A stretch of 64,000 nt of DNA. Origin: Aquabacter sediminis. GTDB lineage: Bacteria > Pseudomonadota > Alphaproteobacteria > Rhizobiales > Xanthobacteraceae. This document shows, piece after piece, positions 26,025 to 34,381 of this stretch. The notes beneath the pieces are model-generated. The model did no database searches. It worked only from the letters and a program-made list of their open reading frames with translations, and was not told the origin of the DNA. The stretch covers positions 1 to 64,000 of the forward strand of contig NZ_JARBFX010000014.1 in assembly GCF_028863665.1 (NCBI RefSeq), read 5' to 3'. Numbering within the stretch: the stretch's first letter is position 1; each line of letters begins with the position of its first letter. The translations under genes and the position numbers were made by a program.

Positions 26025-27278
26025 TCAGGCGGTTTTCTCCTCTCCGGAGAGGTGGTCGAGGTGCATTCGGATGTGCGCGGCCTCGGCCGGGGTGCGCGCG
26101 AGGGCGATGGCACGCAAAAAAGCCTCCCGGGCTTCGGCCGTGCGTCCCAGCTGCTTCAGGAAGGCGCCCTTCACTCCGAAGAAATGGAAGTAGCCCGAGA
26201 GGGGGCTCGCCAGCGGCTCGATGAGGGCCAGGGCCGCTTCGGGACCCGACACCTTCGACACCGCCACGGCCCGGTTGAGGGTGATGACGGGCGAGGGTTG
26301 CATGCGTTCCAGCGCGCCATAGAGGAAGGCGATCTGGGGCCAGTCGGTCTCGGCCGGGGTGGTGGCGCGGGCATGCAGGGCGGCGATGGCCGCCTGCACC
26401 TGGTAGGCACCCGGCACCTTGTGGCGCATGGCCTTGTCCATGAGCGCCAGGCCCTCGGCGATCATGGGTTTGTTCCAAAGGGTTCGGTCCTGGTCCTCCA
26501 GCAGCACGGTGCTGCCATCGGCGGAAAAGCGGGCAGGGGCCCGGGCGTGCTGGAGCAGCATCAGGGCGGCGAGGCCCATGATTTCCGGCTCGGCGGGATA
26601 GAGGCGCAGCAGGAGACGGGCAAGGCGGATTGCCTCGTCGCACAGCGACCCGCGCCCTGCGCTTTCGGAAGGGCCGGCGGAATAGCCCTCATTGAACAAG
26701 AGATAGACCATGGCCGCCACCGCCCCGAGGCGTTCTGCCCGCTCCACGGGGCCGGGCGGCTCAAACGGGACGCCGGCCCCCGCCACCTTGCCCTTGGCGC
26801 GGGTGATGCGCTGCTCCATGGCGCTGTCCGAGACCAGGAAGGCGCGGGCGATTTGCGGCACGCTCATGCCGCACACCACCCGCAGCGCCAGCGCGATCTG
26901 CTGGGTGGCCGGAAGCTCGGGATGGCAGCAAATGAAGAGCAGCCGCAGGATGTCGTCGCGATAATCGGCCCCATCGAGCCGCTCTGCCATGCGCGCCTCG
27001 GCATCCTCGAGATCCGAGACCTCCTCCTCCGGCGGCAGCTCGGCCTGCCGGCTGCGGCGCCGCACATGGTCCAAGGCGGCATTGCGCCCCACCAGGATCA
27101 GCCAGGCGGCGGGATCACGCGGCGGGCCGTTCTTGGGCCAGTGGGAAAGCGCCCGGAGCGAGGCTTCCTGGAACGCCTCCTCGGCCAGATCCAGGTCGCG
27201 AAAATAGCGCAGGAGGGCCGCCACCGCCTGCGGCCGCGCTCCGGCGAGCGTGGAGGCGATGAAGTCCAGGTCGCTCAC
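26025..27278 (-). CDS. ECF42-type RNA polymerase sigma factor
   Basis: A 417-residue protein. The N-terminal sigma-70 regions 2 and 4 (about 1-170; RYFRDLDLAEEAFQEA, then AFLVSDSAMEQRITRAK) are followed by a long helical, TPR-like C-terminal extension (about 180-417) with AEGLALMDKAM and FLRAIALARTPAEAAHI. This is the ECF42 (DUF6596) architecture. It overlaps its upstream partner by four bases. No anti-sigma gene is present, in line with the family, where the DGPF protein and the C-terminal extension are thought to regulate it. Confidence 0.9.
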   Translation of the reverse strand: MSDLDFIASTLAGARPQAVAALLRYFRDLDLAEEAFQEASLRALSHWPKNGPPRDPAAWLILVGRNAALDHVRRRSRQAELPPEEEVSDLEDAEARMAERLDGADYRDDILRLLFICCHPELPATQQIALALRVVCGMSVPQIARAFLVSDSAMEQRITRAKGKVAGAGVPFEPPGPVERAERLGAVAAMVYLLFNEGYSAGPSESAGRGSLCDEAIRLARLLLRLYPAEPEIMGLAALMLLQHARAPARFSADGSTVLLEDQDRTLWNKPMIAEGLALMDKAMRHKVPGAYQVQAAIAALHARATTPAETDWPQIAFLYGALERMQPSPVITLNRAVAVSKVSGPEAALALIEPLASPLSGYFHFFGVKGAFLKQLGRTAEAREAFLRAIALARTPAEAAHIRMHLDHLSGEEKTA

Positions 27279-27646
27279 GCCGATGCGCCGCCAGGGTAGA
27301 AAAGCCCGATGGGCCGGATCTCATAGGAGCCGCCCGGATTGGCCTTTCCCAGCGCCCGGGCGATGTCGAGGGCTTCCTCCAGGTCCTTGCAATCGACCAC
27401 ATAGAAGCCGAGCAATTGCTCCTTGGTTTCTGCGAACGGTCCGTCAAGCACGAGGGGCGGGTCACGATCCTTGCGCAAGGTGGTGGCGGCGGTGGTTGGC
27501 AGGAGGCGGGCCACGGGCCCGAGCTTGCCGGCGCGGATCAATTCCTCCTGGACCACGGCGAGGCGCGCCATCACAGCGTCGTCCTCCTCCTTGGACCAGG
27601 CACAGACCACATCCTCCTGATGGTAGCAAAGGATGGCATATTGCAT
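27275..27646 (-). CDS. YCII-related DGPF-domain protein
   Basis: A 123-residue protein with the defining motif LDGPFAETKEQLLGF and the YCII ferredoxin-like fold (MQYAILCYHQED at the start, GGSYEIRPIGLF at the end). It is translationally coupled to the ECF42 sigma factor by an ATGA overlap, which is the standard genomic pairing. Its biochemical role is not established. Confidence 0.9.
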   Translation of the reverse strand: MQYAILCYHQEDVVCAWSKEEDDAVMARLAVVQEELIRAGKLGPVARLLPTTAATTLRKDRDPPLVLDGPFAETKEQLLGFYVVDCKDLEEALDIARALGKANPGGSYEIRPIGLFYPGGASA

Positions 27647-27760
27647 GGGCGTCCCTCTCCCGTGATCTGGCCGGTCACGCCGAAGGAACGCGCGGCGCGT
27701 AAGCTTGCCGACAGCCGGCCGTAATTTTTTCGGCGCCCGCCAGGACCACCCGGCTTCCGG

Positions 27761-29149
27761 TCACACCGGCAGGCGCAAGGTGGCGCGAAGGCCGCCCATG
27801 GGGCTGTCCGCCAGGATGATGTCGCCGCCGTGGGCGCGGGCGATGTCGCGGGCGATGGACAGGCCAAGCCCCGAGCCACCCGCATCCTGGTTGCGCGCAT
27901 CGTCCAGGCGCAGGAACGGGCGGAACACCTCGTCCCGCTTCTCGGCGGGAATGCCGGGGCCGTCATCATCCACGTTGACGATCAGCCAGCGGGCATCCCG
28001 GGTGCCGGAAATCTCCAGGCTCTTGGCATAGCGCACCGCATTGCCCACCAGATTGCCGATGCAGCGGCGAAGCGAATCCGCTTTCACCTCCACCAGGGGC
28101 GGGCCCAGGAAGCTCGCCCGCGCCACCGCGCCCGAGCGCTCCGCATTGGCACGCAAATCCTCGATGAGCTGGGCCATGTCGGTGAGCGCCGACTGCTCGC
28201 CGGGATCACCGCGCGCGAAGGCGAGATAGGCTTCCAGCATGCCCTGCAACTCGTCGACGTCCTTGCGCAGCGCATCCACTTCCGGTCCCTCGGGCAGGAA
28301 GGCCAGTTCCAGGCGGAAGCGGGTGAGGATGGTGCGCATGTCGTGGGAGACGCCCGCCAGCATGGTGGTGCGCTGCTCGATCTGCCGTTCGATGCGCCGC
28401 TTCATCTCCAGGAAGGCCACCGCCGCCCGGCGCACCTCGCGCGCGCCGCGCGGGCGGAAATTCTCCACGTCGCGCCCTTTGCCGAAGGCTTCTGCCGCGT
28501 CCGCCAGCATCACGATGGGCCGGATCTGGTTGCGCAGGAACAGGATGGCAACCGCAAGCAGCACAAGCGAGGTGCCCACCATCCAGAGCAGGAAGATGTG
28601 GGAATTGGAGGCATAGGCGAGCCCGCGCGAGGCAAAGACCCGCAGCACCGCATTGGGCATCTTGATGCGCACTTCGAGCAGGTCGGAGCGGCCCACCGTG
28701 TCCATCCAGTACGGCTGCTTCAGCCGCCGGCTGAGCTCGCGCGAGAGCACGCCGTCCAGGATGGAGAAGAAGGGCCGGGCGCTGGGGGCGGGCAGGGGAT
28801 CGGGCGGCAGCACGTCCACGGTGAGCTGTAGGTTCTGCCAGGCAATGCGACGCAGGACGGTGGCGTCCTTCTCCGTCGGAAAGGCTGAATAGAGCGCCAC
28901 CACGGCGGCGATGTCCTGGCTGACGGCGGCGGACAGGCGGCGCGTGACCGAATTGTAGTGGCGCTCCATGAACACGAACGCCACGACCGACTGCAGCAGC
29001 ACCATGGGCATGACGATGATGAGCAGCGAGCGCGGATAGAGCCCCTTGGGGGTGATGCTGTTGAACCAGGCCCCGAAGCGGCTGTTCACCGCTCCGAGCC
29101 GCGAGAGGAAACCCCGCATCCCGGAGCGGCCCGCCGCCATCATGGTCAT
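27761..29149 (-). CDS. EnvZ-like sensor histidine kinase
   Basis: A 462-residue kinase in the inner membrane. Two membrane spans (about 40-61 and 185-207) flank a periplasmic sensor, followed by HAMP (about 208-260), the phosphoacceptor H269 in SHDMRTILTRFRLEL and an HATPase domain with NLVGNAVRYA and DDDGPGIP. The usual Pro after the H-box Arg-Thr is replaced by Ile. ATGA overlap with the response-regulator gene upstream shows it is its partner. Confidence 0.9.
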   Translation of the reverse strand: MTMMAAGRSGMRGFLSRLGAVNSRFGAWFNSITPKGLYPRSLLIIVMPMVLLQSVVAFVFMERHYNSVTRRLSAAVSQDIAAVVALYSAFPTEKDATVLRRIAWQNLQLTVDVLPPDPLPAPSARPFFSILDGVLSRELSRRLKQPYWMDTVGRSDLLEVRIKMPNAVLRVFASRGLAYASNSHIFLLWMVGTSLVLLAVAILFLRNQIRPIVMLADAAEAFGKGRDVENFRPRGAREVRRAAVAFLEMKRRIERQIEQRTTMLAGVSHDMRTILTRFRLELAFLPEGPEVDALRKDVDELQGMLEAYLAFARGDPGEQSALTDMAQLIEDLRANAERSGAVARASFLGPPLVEVKADSLRRCIGNLVGNAVRYAKSLEISGTRDARWLIVNVDDDGPGIPAEKRDEVFRPFLRLDDARNQDAGGSGLGLSIARDIARAHGGDIILADSPMGGLRATLRLPV

Positions 29150-29868
29150 GGCGTCACCACGAGCCGGTAACCCACCCCGCGCACCGTCTGCACATAGATG
29201 GGATTGGCGGGGTCGCGCTCCACTTTCCGGCGCAGGCGGTTCACCTGCACGTCCACCGCCCGCTCGCTCGCCGCCCCGTTGCCGGCGAGCGCGAGCCGCG
29301 GCACGGTCTCGCCCGGCTCCTCGGCCAGGATGCGCAGCATGTCGCGCTCACGCTCGGTGATGCGCACGATCTCCCCGCCCTTGGCCAGTTCTCCCCGGCC
29401 GAGATGGAAGACGAAATCGCCGAAGCGCACTTCCTCGATGGCCTTGGGCGGCGGCGGCGCGGCGCGCTTGAGAATGGAGCCCACCCGCAGCAGCAATTCG
29501 CGCGGCTCGAAGGGCTTGCCCAGATAGTCGTCCACACCGGCCTCCAGGCCGGCGATGCGGTCGGGCGTATCCGAACGGGCCGTGAGCATGAGGATGGGCA
29601 CGGGATTGGTGCGGCGGATGTCGCGGGCCAGATCCAGGCCCGACTCGCCGGGCATCATCACGTCGAGGATGAGCAGGTCGAAGGTGAGCCCCTCCATGCG
29701 GCTGCGCGCATCCGCTGCCGAGGCGGCCATGGTGATGCGGTAGCCGTGCCCGGTGAGGAAGCGCGAGAGCAGCGTGCGGATGCGGCTGTCGTCGTCCACC
29801 ACCAGGAGATGGGGGGCATCGTCCGGGACGGAGGCGGGGGGCAGGTCGGTGGCGGTCTCGGGGCTCAT
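29146..29868 (-). CDS. OmpR-family response regulator (PetR-like)
   Basis: A 240-residue regulator with receiver domain (acidic D25-D27, phosphoacceptor D69, K in GKPF) and C-terminal winged-helix DNA-binding domain (RAVDVQVNRLRRKVERDP, VRGVGYRLV). It lies between a MarR gene and an EnvZ-like kinase gene. MarR plus OmpR pairs of this kind resemble PetP/PetR of Rhodobacter, whose targets are cytochrome genes; that link is by analogy only. Confidence 0.88.
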   Translation of the reverse strand: MSPETATDLPPASVPDDAPHLLVVDDDSRIRTLLSRFLTGHGYRITMAASAADARSRMEGLTFDLLILDVMMPGESGLDLARDIRRTNPVPILMLTARSDTPDRIAGLEAGVDDYLGKPFEPRELLLRVGSILKRAAPPPPKAIEEVRFGDFVFHLGRGELAKGGEIVRITERERDMLRILAEEPGETVPRLALAGNGAASERAVDVQVNRLRRKVERDPANPIYVQTVRGVGYRLVVTP

Positions 29869-29907
29869 GGTGTGGCCGTCTGCGGTCGGAGAAGGGAAGG
29901 CAAGGGG

Positions 29908-30447
29908 TCAGGCGGAGCGACCGCGCTCGGCCCTATGGATCAGGTTTTCCACCTCGGCGCGATCTTCCGGGTCGATCATGGCGACAAGAAAGCGGCGCAC
30001 CGTCTCGCGCGAGCCGGGCCCGCAAGCCTGCAATGCCTTGTGGATCCGGCGGCTTTGCACCGCCATGAAGGCCCGCGCCAAAGCCTCGCCCTTGGGGGTG
30101 GGATAGAGCAGGCGCTGGCGGCGGTCGGACGCGCCAGCCCGGCTGTCCACGAAGCCCTCGTCCACCAGTTCGCGCAGCACCCGGCCCAGCGATTGCTTGG
30201 TGATGCGCAGGATGTCGAGCAGGTCGGTGACGCGCATGCCGGGATGGCGGTTCACGAAATGGAGAACGCGATGGTGCGCGCGACCGAAGCCGAGGGGCGC
30301 CAGCGCCTCGTCGGGATCGGCGACGAAATCCCGATAAGCGAAGAAAAACAACTCGATGAGGTCCACCATGGGGGGACCTTCCGCCGGAGCGGCGGGGGAA
30401 TGCGCATCTGCCAGAGGCGGCGCAATGAGAGGATTTATGTCAGCCAT
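29908..30447 (-). CDS. MarR-family regulator (PetP-like)
   Basis: A winged-helix protein of about 179 residues. Visible are FGRAHHRVLHFVNRHPG, the recognition helix segment LRITKQSLGRVLRELVDEG and the wing DRRQRLLYPTPKG. Two in-frame starts, 30447 and 30471, are possible; neither has a convincing Shine-Dalgarno. It is 39 bp upstream of the response-regulator gene on the same strand and divergent from ilvE, so it may regulate that gap. Confidence 0.83.
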   Translation of the reverse strand: MADINPLIAPPLADAHSPAAPAEGPPMVDLIELFFFAYRDFVADPDEALAPLGFGRAHHRVLHFVNRHPGMRVTDLLDILRITKQSLGRVLRELVDEGFVDSRAGASDRRQRLLYPTPKGEALARAFMAVQSRRIHKALQACGPGSRETVRRFLVAMIDPEDRAEVENLIHRAERGRSA

Positions 30448-30543
30448 GTTGACTTTTTTCGATCCGATCATTACTCACACAGTCGCGGTGGCGAAAGGAT
30501 CGGTCTCGAACCGAGGTTCTGGAGTTCGATCATTGCGCTCTTG

Positions 30544-30568
30544 CCGTCTGTGACCATATTTCAGACGG
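30544..30568. promoter_or_regulatory. 25-bp dyad between the MarR gene and ilvE
   Basis: CCGTCTG-N11-CAGACGG, seven-base perfect arms, about 90 bp upstream of the ilvE start. Candidate MarR operator, or an RNA hairpin in the ilvE leader. Confidence 0.45.
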
Positions 30569-30657
30569 AAAGTAACCGTACCGGGCATGGCTGCAAAGTC
30601 GCGGCCGCCAGGGAGGCAAGGCCGTCTTAAAGGAACGGCCGCATAGGAGTGAAGACA

Positions 30658-31548
30658 ATGAGTGGTGGAGAGCCTTTCGACAAACGTGACGGGTGGATCT
30701 GGTATGACGGGGCCATGGTGCCCTGGCAGGACGCCAAGGTGCACGTACTCTCCCACGGTCTTCATTATGCCAGCTGCGTGTTCGAAGGCGAGCGCGCTTA
30801 TGGCGGTCGCATCTTCAAGAGCGCGGCCCATTCCGAGCGCCTGCGTCTCTCCGCCGAGATGCTGGACTTCACCCTTCCCTATTCCATTGAGGAAATCTGC
30901 GCGGCCAAGCAGCAGACCCTTGAGAAGAATGGTCTGGTGGACGCCTATGTGCGCCCCGTTGCCTGGCGCGGCAGCGAGATGATGGGCGTCTCCGCCCAGA
31001 ACAACAAGATCCACCTCGCCATCGCGGTGTGGGAGTGGCCGAGCTATTTCGACCCCGAGCAGCGCCTGAAGGGCCTGCGCCTCGACCTTGCGGAGTTCCG
31101 TCGCCCCGACCCGGCGACCATCCCTTGCAAGGCGAAGGCGTCCGGCCTCTACATGATCTGCACCATCTCCAAGCACAAGGCGGAGCGCCGCGGCTACGCC
31201 GATGCGCTGATGCTGGACTATCGGGGCCTGGTGGCCGAGTGCACGGGTGCCAACATCTTCTTCGTGAAGGATGGCGTCATCCACACTCCGAAGCCCGACT
31301 GCTTCCTGGACGGCATCACCCGCCGCACCGTGATCGACCTCGCCCGCCGCCATGGCCTTGAGGTGGTCGAGCGGGCCATCAAGCCCGAGGAGCTGGCTGA
31401 CTTCACCGAGTGCTTCATCACCGGCACCGCCGCCGAGGTGACGCCCGTTGGCCAGATCGCCGACTGGCACTTCGCCCCGTCGGGCATCACCCATCAGCTG
31501 ATGGATGCCTACACCGCCGAGGTGCAGCCGAAGCAGGCCGCCGCCTGA
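30658..31548 (+). CDS. ilvE: Branched-chain amino acid aminotransferase
   Basis: A PLP class IV aminotransferase of 296 residues, catalysing the last step of Val, Leu and Ile synthesis. The PLP lysine lies in CKAKASGLY; other family segments are LVAECTGANIFFV and LDGITRRTVIDLA. ATG at 30658 has AGGAG eight bases upstream; the GTG nine bases earlier overlaps that site. It is followed by a strong terminator. D-amino acid aminotransferase or aminodeoxychorismate lyase are related but shorter and less similar at these motifs. Confidence 0.92.
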   Translation: MSGGEPFDKRDGWIWYDGAMVPWQDAKVHVLSHGLHYASCVFEGERAYGGRIFKSAAHSERLRLSAEMLDFTLPYSIEEICAAKQQTLEKNGLVDAYVRPVAWRGSEMMGVSAQNNKIHLAIAVWEWPSYFDPEQRLKGLRLDLAEFRRPDPATIPCKAKASGLYMICTISKHKAERRGYADALMLDYRGLVAECTGANIFFVKDGVIHTPKPDCFLDGITRRTVIDLARRHGLEVVERAIKPEELADFTECFITGTAAEVTPVGQIADWHFAPSGITHQLMDAYTAEVQPKQAAA

Positions 31549-31575
31549 TCGCTGCCGCACAGGCTTTGAAATCGC

Positions 31576-31610
31576 GGGCGCCGGCCGGAAGGTCGGCGCC
31601 CGTTTTCTTT
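31576..31610 (+). terminator. Terminator after ilvE
   Basis: Eleven-bp stem GGGCGCCGGCC / GGTCGGCGCCC (one G-T pair) with GGAA loop, then GTTTTCTTT. Confidence 0.85.
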
Positions 31611-31786
31611 GGCGCGGGGGCCGGGAAAGCGGGGTTGGACCATCCCTTTCGAGGCCCGGGCGGCGGCGGCGCTGCCGCGCTTACGCAGAAAATCGCGTTG
31701 CACCGCCGAAGCCGTTGTTTTTCCGTGACGTGCGCCCTCTAATGTCCCCGGAGTGGCAATAACTTACCTTGCGTCATGGGGGCAGG

Positions 31787-33076
31787 ATGCGTCGTCCGCT
31801 TTACAAGATCCTCTATGTGCAGGTCCTGGCGGCGGTCGCACTTGGAGTGGTGGTCGGCACCCTCTTCCCCCATCTGGGCGAGGCCATGAAGCCGCTGGGC
31901 GACGGCTTCATCAAGCTGATCAAGATGATCATCGCGCCAGTCGTGTTCTGCACCGTGGTGGTGGGCATCGCCAATATGGGCGACGTCAAGCGCGTGGGCC
32001 GGGTCGGCGGCAAGGCGCTCCTCTATTTCGAGGTGGTGTCCACCTTCGCTTTGGTGATCGGCCTCATGGTCGGCAAGGTTCTCCAGCCGGGCGCGGGCTT
32101 CAATGTGGATCCCGCCACGCTCAATGCGGCGTCGGTGACCCAGTTCGCCACTGCTGCCAAGCACACCTCCATGGTGGACTTTCTCCTCAACATCATTCCC
32201 GACACGCTGGTGGGGGCGCTGGCCAAGGGGGAGATCCTCCAGGTCCTGTTCGTCGCCATCATCACCGGCTTCGCGCTCTCCGCCCTCGGCCCGCGCGGCG
32301 AGCCCATCCTTGAAGCGATCCGCAAGGTGGAGGAACTGGTCTTTTCCATCGTGGCCATCGTCATGCGCGCGGCGCCGGTGGGCGCCTTTGGCGCCATGGC
32401 CTTCACCATCGGCGCCTATGGCCTCGCCGCCATCGGCAACCTGCTGGAATTGATTGCCACCTTCTATCTCACGGCGACTCTGTTCGTGCTGCTCGTGCTC
32501 GGCACCATCGCGCGCCTTGCCGGGTTCAGCATCTTGAAGCTCCTGCGATACATCCGCGAGGACCTCCTGATCGTGCTCGGCACCTCGTCATCGGAGAGCG
32601 CGCTGCCGAGCCTCATGCGCAAGCTGGAGGCGGCCGGCGCGTCTCGTGGGGTGGTCTCGCTGGTGGTGCCCACCGGCTATTCCTTCAATCTGGACGGCAC
32701 CAACATCTACATGACCCTGGCGACGCTCTTCATCGCCCAGGCCACCAACACCCCTCTCACCTGGGGCCATGAGCTGACCATCCTGGCGGTGGCCATGCTC
32801 ACCTCCAAGGGGGCAGGCGCTGTCACCGGGGGCGGTTTCATCACCCTGGCGGCGACGCTGGAAGTGGTGCCGGAAATCCCCATTGCCGGCATGGCGCTGC
32901 TGCTGGGCGTCGACCGCTTCATGTCTGAGTGCCGCTCGCTGACCAATTTCGTCGGCAATGCGGTGGCGACCTTGGTGATCGCCCGGTGGGAAGGCGAACT
33001 CGACCGGCCGCGACTGGCCCGGGTGCTGGATGGCGAGACCGACGCTCCCGCCACCGAGCCCGCCCGCGTCAACTGA
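31787..33076 (+). CDS. dctA: C4-dicarboxylate/H+(Na+) symporter, DctA family (paralogue 1)
   Basis: A 429-residue transporter of the DAACS family. Conserved core motifs are intact: serine-rich hairpin [20 protein letters not shown] on TM7, hairpin 2 [14 protein letters not shown], and [12 protein letters not shown] on TM8. The start is ATG at 31787; an in-frame TTG six codons earlier exists. First of three tandem paralogues. The canonical motifs make it the best candidate for true succinate/fumarate/malate uptake. No dctB/dctD pair is nearby. Confidence 0.9.
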   Translation: MRRPLYKILYVQVLAAVALGVVVGTLFPHLGEAMKPLGDGFIKLIKMIIAPVVFCTVVVGIANMGDVKRVGRVGGKALLYFEVVSTFALVIGLMVGKVLQPGAGFNVDPATLNAASVTQFATAAKHTSMVDFLLNIIPDTLVGALAKGEILQVLFVAIITGFALSALGPRGEPILEAIRKVEELVFSIVAIVMRAAPVGAFGAMAFTIGAYGLAAIGNLLELIATFYLTATLFVLLVLGTIARLAGFSILKLLRYIREDLLIVLGTSSSESALPSLMRKLEAAGASRGVVSLVVPTGYSFNLDGTNIYMTLATLFIAQATNTPLTWGHELTILAVAMLTSKGAGAVTGGGFITLAATLEVVPEIPIAGMALLLGVDRFMSECRSLTNFVGNAVATLVIARWEGELDRPRLARVLDGETDAPATEPARVN

Positions 33077-33079
33077 TCC

Positions 33080-34381
33080 ATGGCCATGCTCCGCCACACG
33101 CTGGCGCACACCAGCGCCAGCCGGACGCCCCGCTGGCGCAGCCTGCCGGTTCTGGTGCTCATCGGTGCGGTGGCGGGTGCGCTCACGGGCGCACTGGTTC
33201 CCGGTTTCGGCGCCGCGCTCGGCCCCTTGGCCGAACTGTTCGTGCGCCTGCTGCACCTGGTGGTGGCGCCGGTGGTGTTCTGCACCTTGACGCTGGGCAT
33301 TGCGGACCTGGGAGACGGACGCCGCGTAGGGCGGCTCGGCGGCGGAGCGCTGCTTTATTTCGAAGCCATGTCCACCCTGGCGCTGATTCTCGGCCTTGCG
33401 GCCGGCCTTCTGCTGCGGCCGGGGGAGGGGTTGCACATTCATGCCGCTTCCCTCGATCCGGCCTTGGTCCGTGACTTCGCCGCGCAAGCCAAGGCCACCG
33501 GGCCGGAAGCCTTCCTCCTGGGCATCATCCCCGACACGCTGGTGGGCGCGCTGACCCAGGGCAGCATGCTCCAGGTCCTGTTTGTCGCGCTGCTCAGCGG
33601 CTTCGCTTTGTCCCGCCTCGGCGAGGCGGGCGCTCCCATCTTGCGCGGGCTGCGCCATCTCCAGGACCTTGTCTTCCAGCTGGTGACCCTGGTGATGCGG
33701 GTGGCGCCGCTGGGAGCGTTCGGCGCCATGGCCCTCGTCGTGGGCAAATATGGCATCGGCGTCCTCGTGCCGTTCCTGTGGCTGGCCGCCGCCATGTATG
33801 GAACCCAGGCCCTGTTCGTTCTGGGGGTGTGTGGCGCCGTGGCCTGGGCGTCGGGCTTCAGCCTGCTGGCGCTGCTGCGGCTGCTGAAGGAGGAGCTGTT
33901 CGTGGTTCTCGGCACGGCGTGTTCGGAAAGCGCGCTGCCGGGCACCATGCGCCGGCTGGAGGAGGCGGGCCTCTCCAAGGGGGTGGTGAGCCTGGTGGTG
34001 CCGGCGGGCTATTCCTTCAACCTGGACGGCACGAACATCTATATGACGCTGGCCATCCTCTTCATCGCCCAGGCCACCGACACGGTGCTCACCACCGGCC
34101 AGATGGTCGCCCTGCTCGCCACCGCCATGCTCACCACGCGAGGCATGCCGGGCATTCCCGGCTCGGTCTTCATCGCCCTTGCCGCCACCTTCGCCATCGT
34201 GCCGGCGGTGCCGGCTGCCGGGATCGCTCTCCTGCTGGGCGTGGACCGGTTTCTGAACACCGGCCGCTCGCTGACCAATGTCATCGGCAACGCGGTGGGG
34301 GCTGTGGTGGTGGCGCGCTGGGATGGCGGCTACGAACCGGCCCGCTTCGCCGATACGCTCGGCCGCGGAAGCCGCCCATGA
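33080..34381 (+). CDS. DctA-family transporter, divergent (paralogue 2)
   Basis: A 433-residue DAACS transporter starting four bases after paralogue 1. It keeps [10 protein letters not shown] but changes elsewhere: hairpin 1 GTACSESALP, hairpin 2 LTTRGMPGIPGSVF in place of LTSKGAG, and TM8 DRFLNTGRSLTN in place of DRFMSECR. These residues line the substrate site in structures of the family, so substrate or coupling ion may differ. The stop overlaps the next start as ATGA. Confidence 0.88.
   Translation: MAMLRHTLAHTSASRTPRWRSLPVLVLIGAVAGALTGALVPGFGAALGPLAELFVRLLHLVVAPVVFCTLTLGIADLGDGRRVGRLGGGALLYFEAMSTLALILGLAAGLLLRPGEGLHIHAASLDPALVRDFAAQAKATGPEAFLLGIIPDTLVGALTQGSMLQVLFVALLSGFALSRLGEAGAPILRGLRHLQDLVFQLVTLVMRVAPLGAFGAMALVVGKYGIGVLVPFLWLAAAMYGTQALFVLGVCGAVAWASGFSLLALLRLLKEELFVVLGTACSESALPGTMRRLEEAGLSKGVVSLVVPAGYSFNLDGTNIYMTLAILFIAQATDTVLTTGQMVALLATAMLTTRGMPGIPGSVFIALAATFAIVPAVPAAGIALLLGVDRFLNTGRSLTNVIGNAVGAVVVARWDGGYEPARFADTLGRGSRP

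Noticed and set aside
31741-31790. Sigma-54 promoter before the first DctA gene
   Set aside because: TGGCA and TTGC are both present but the GG-GC spacing is about 14 bases rather than 10.
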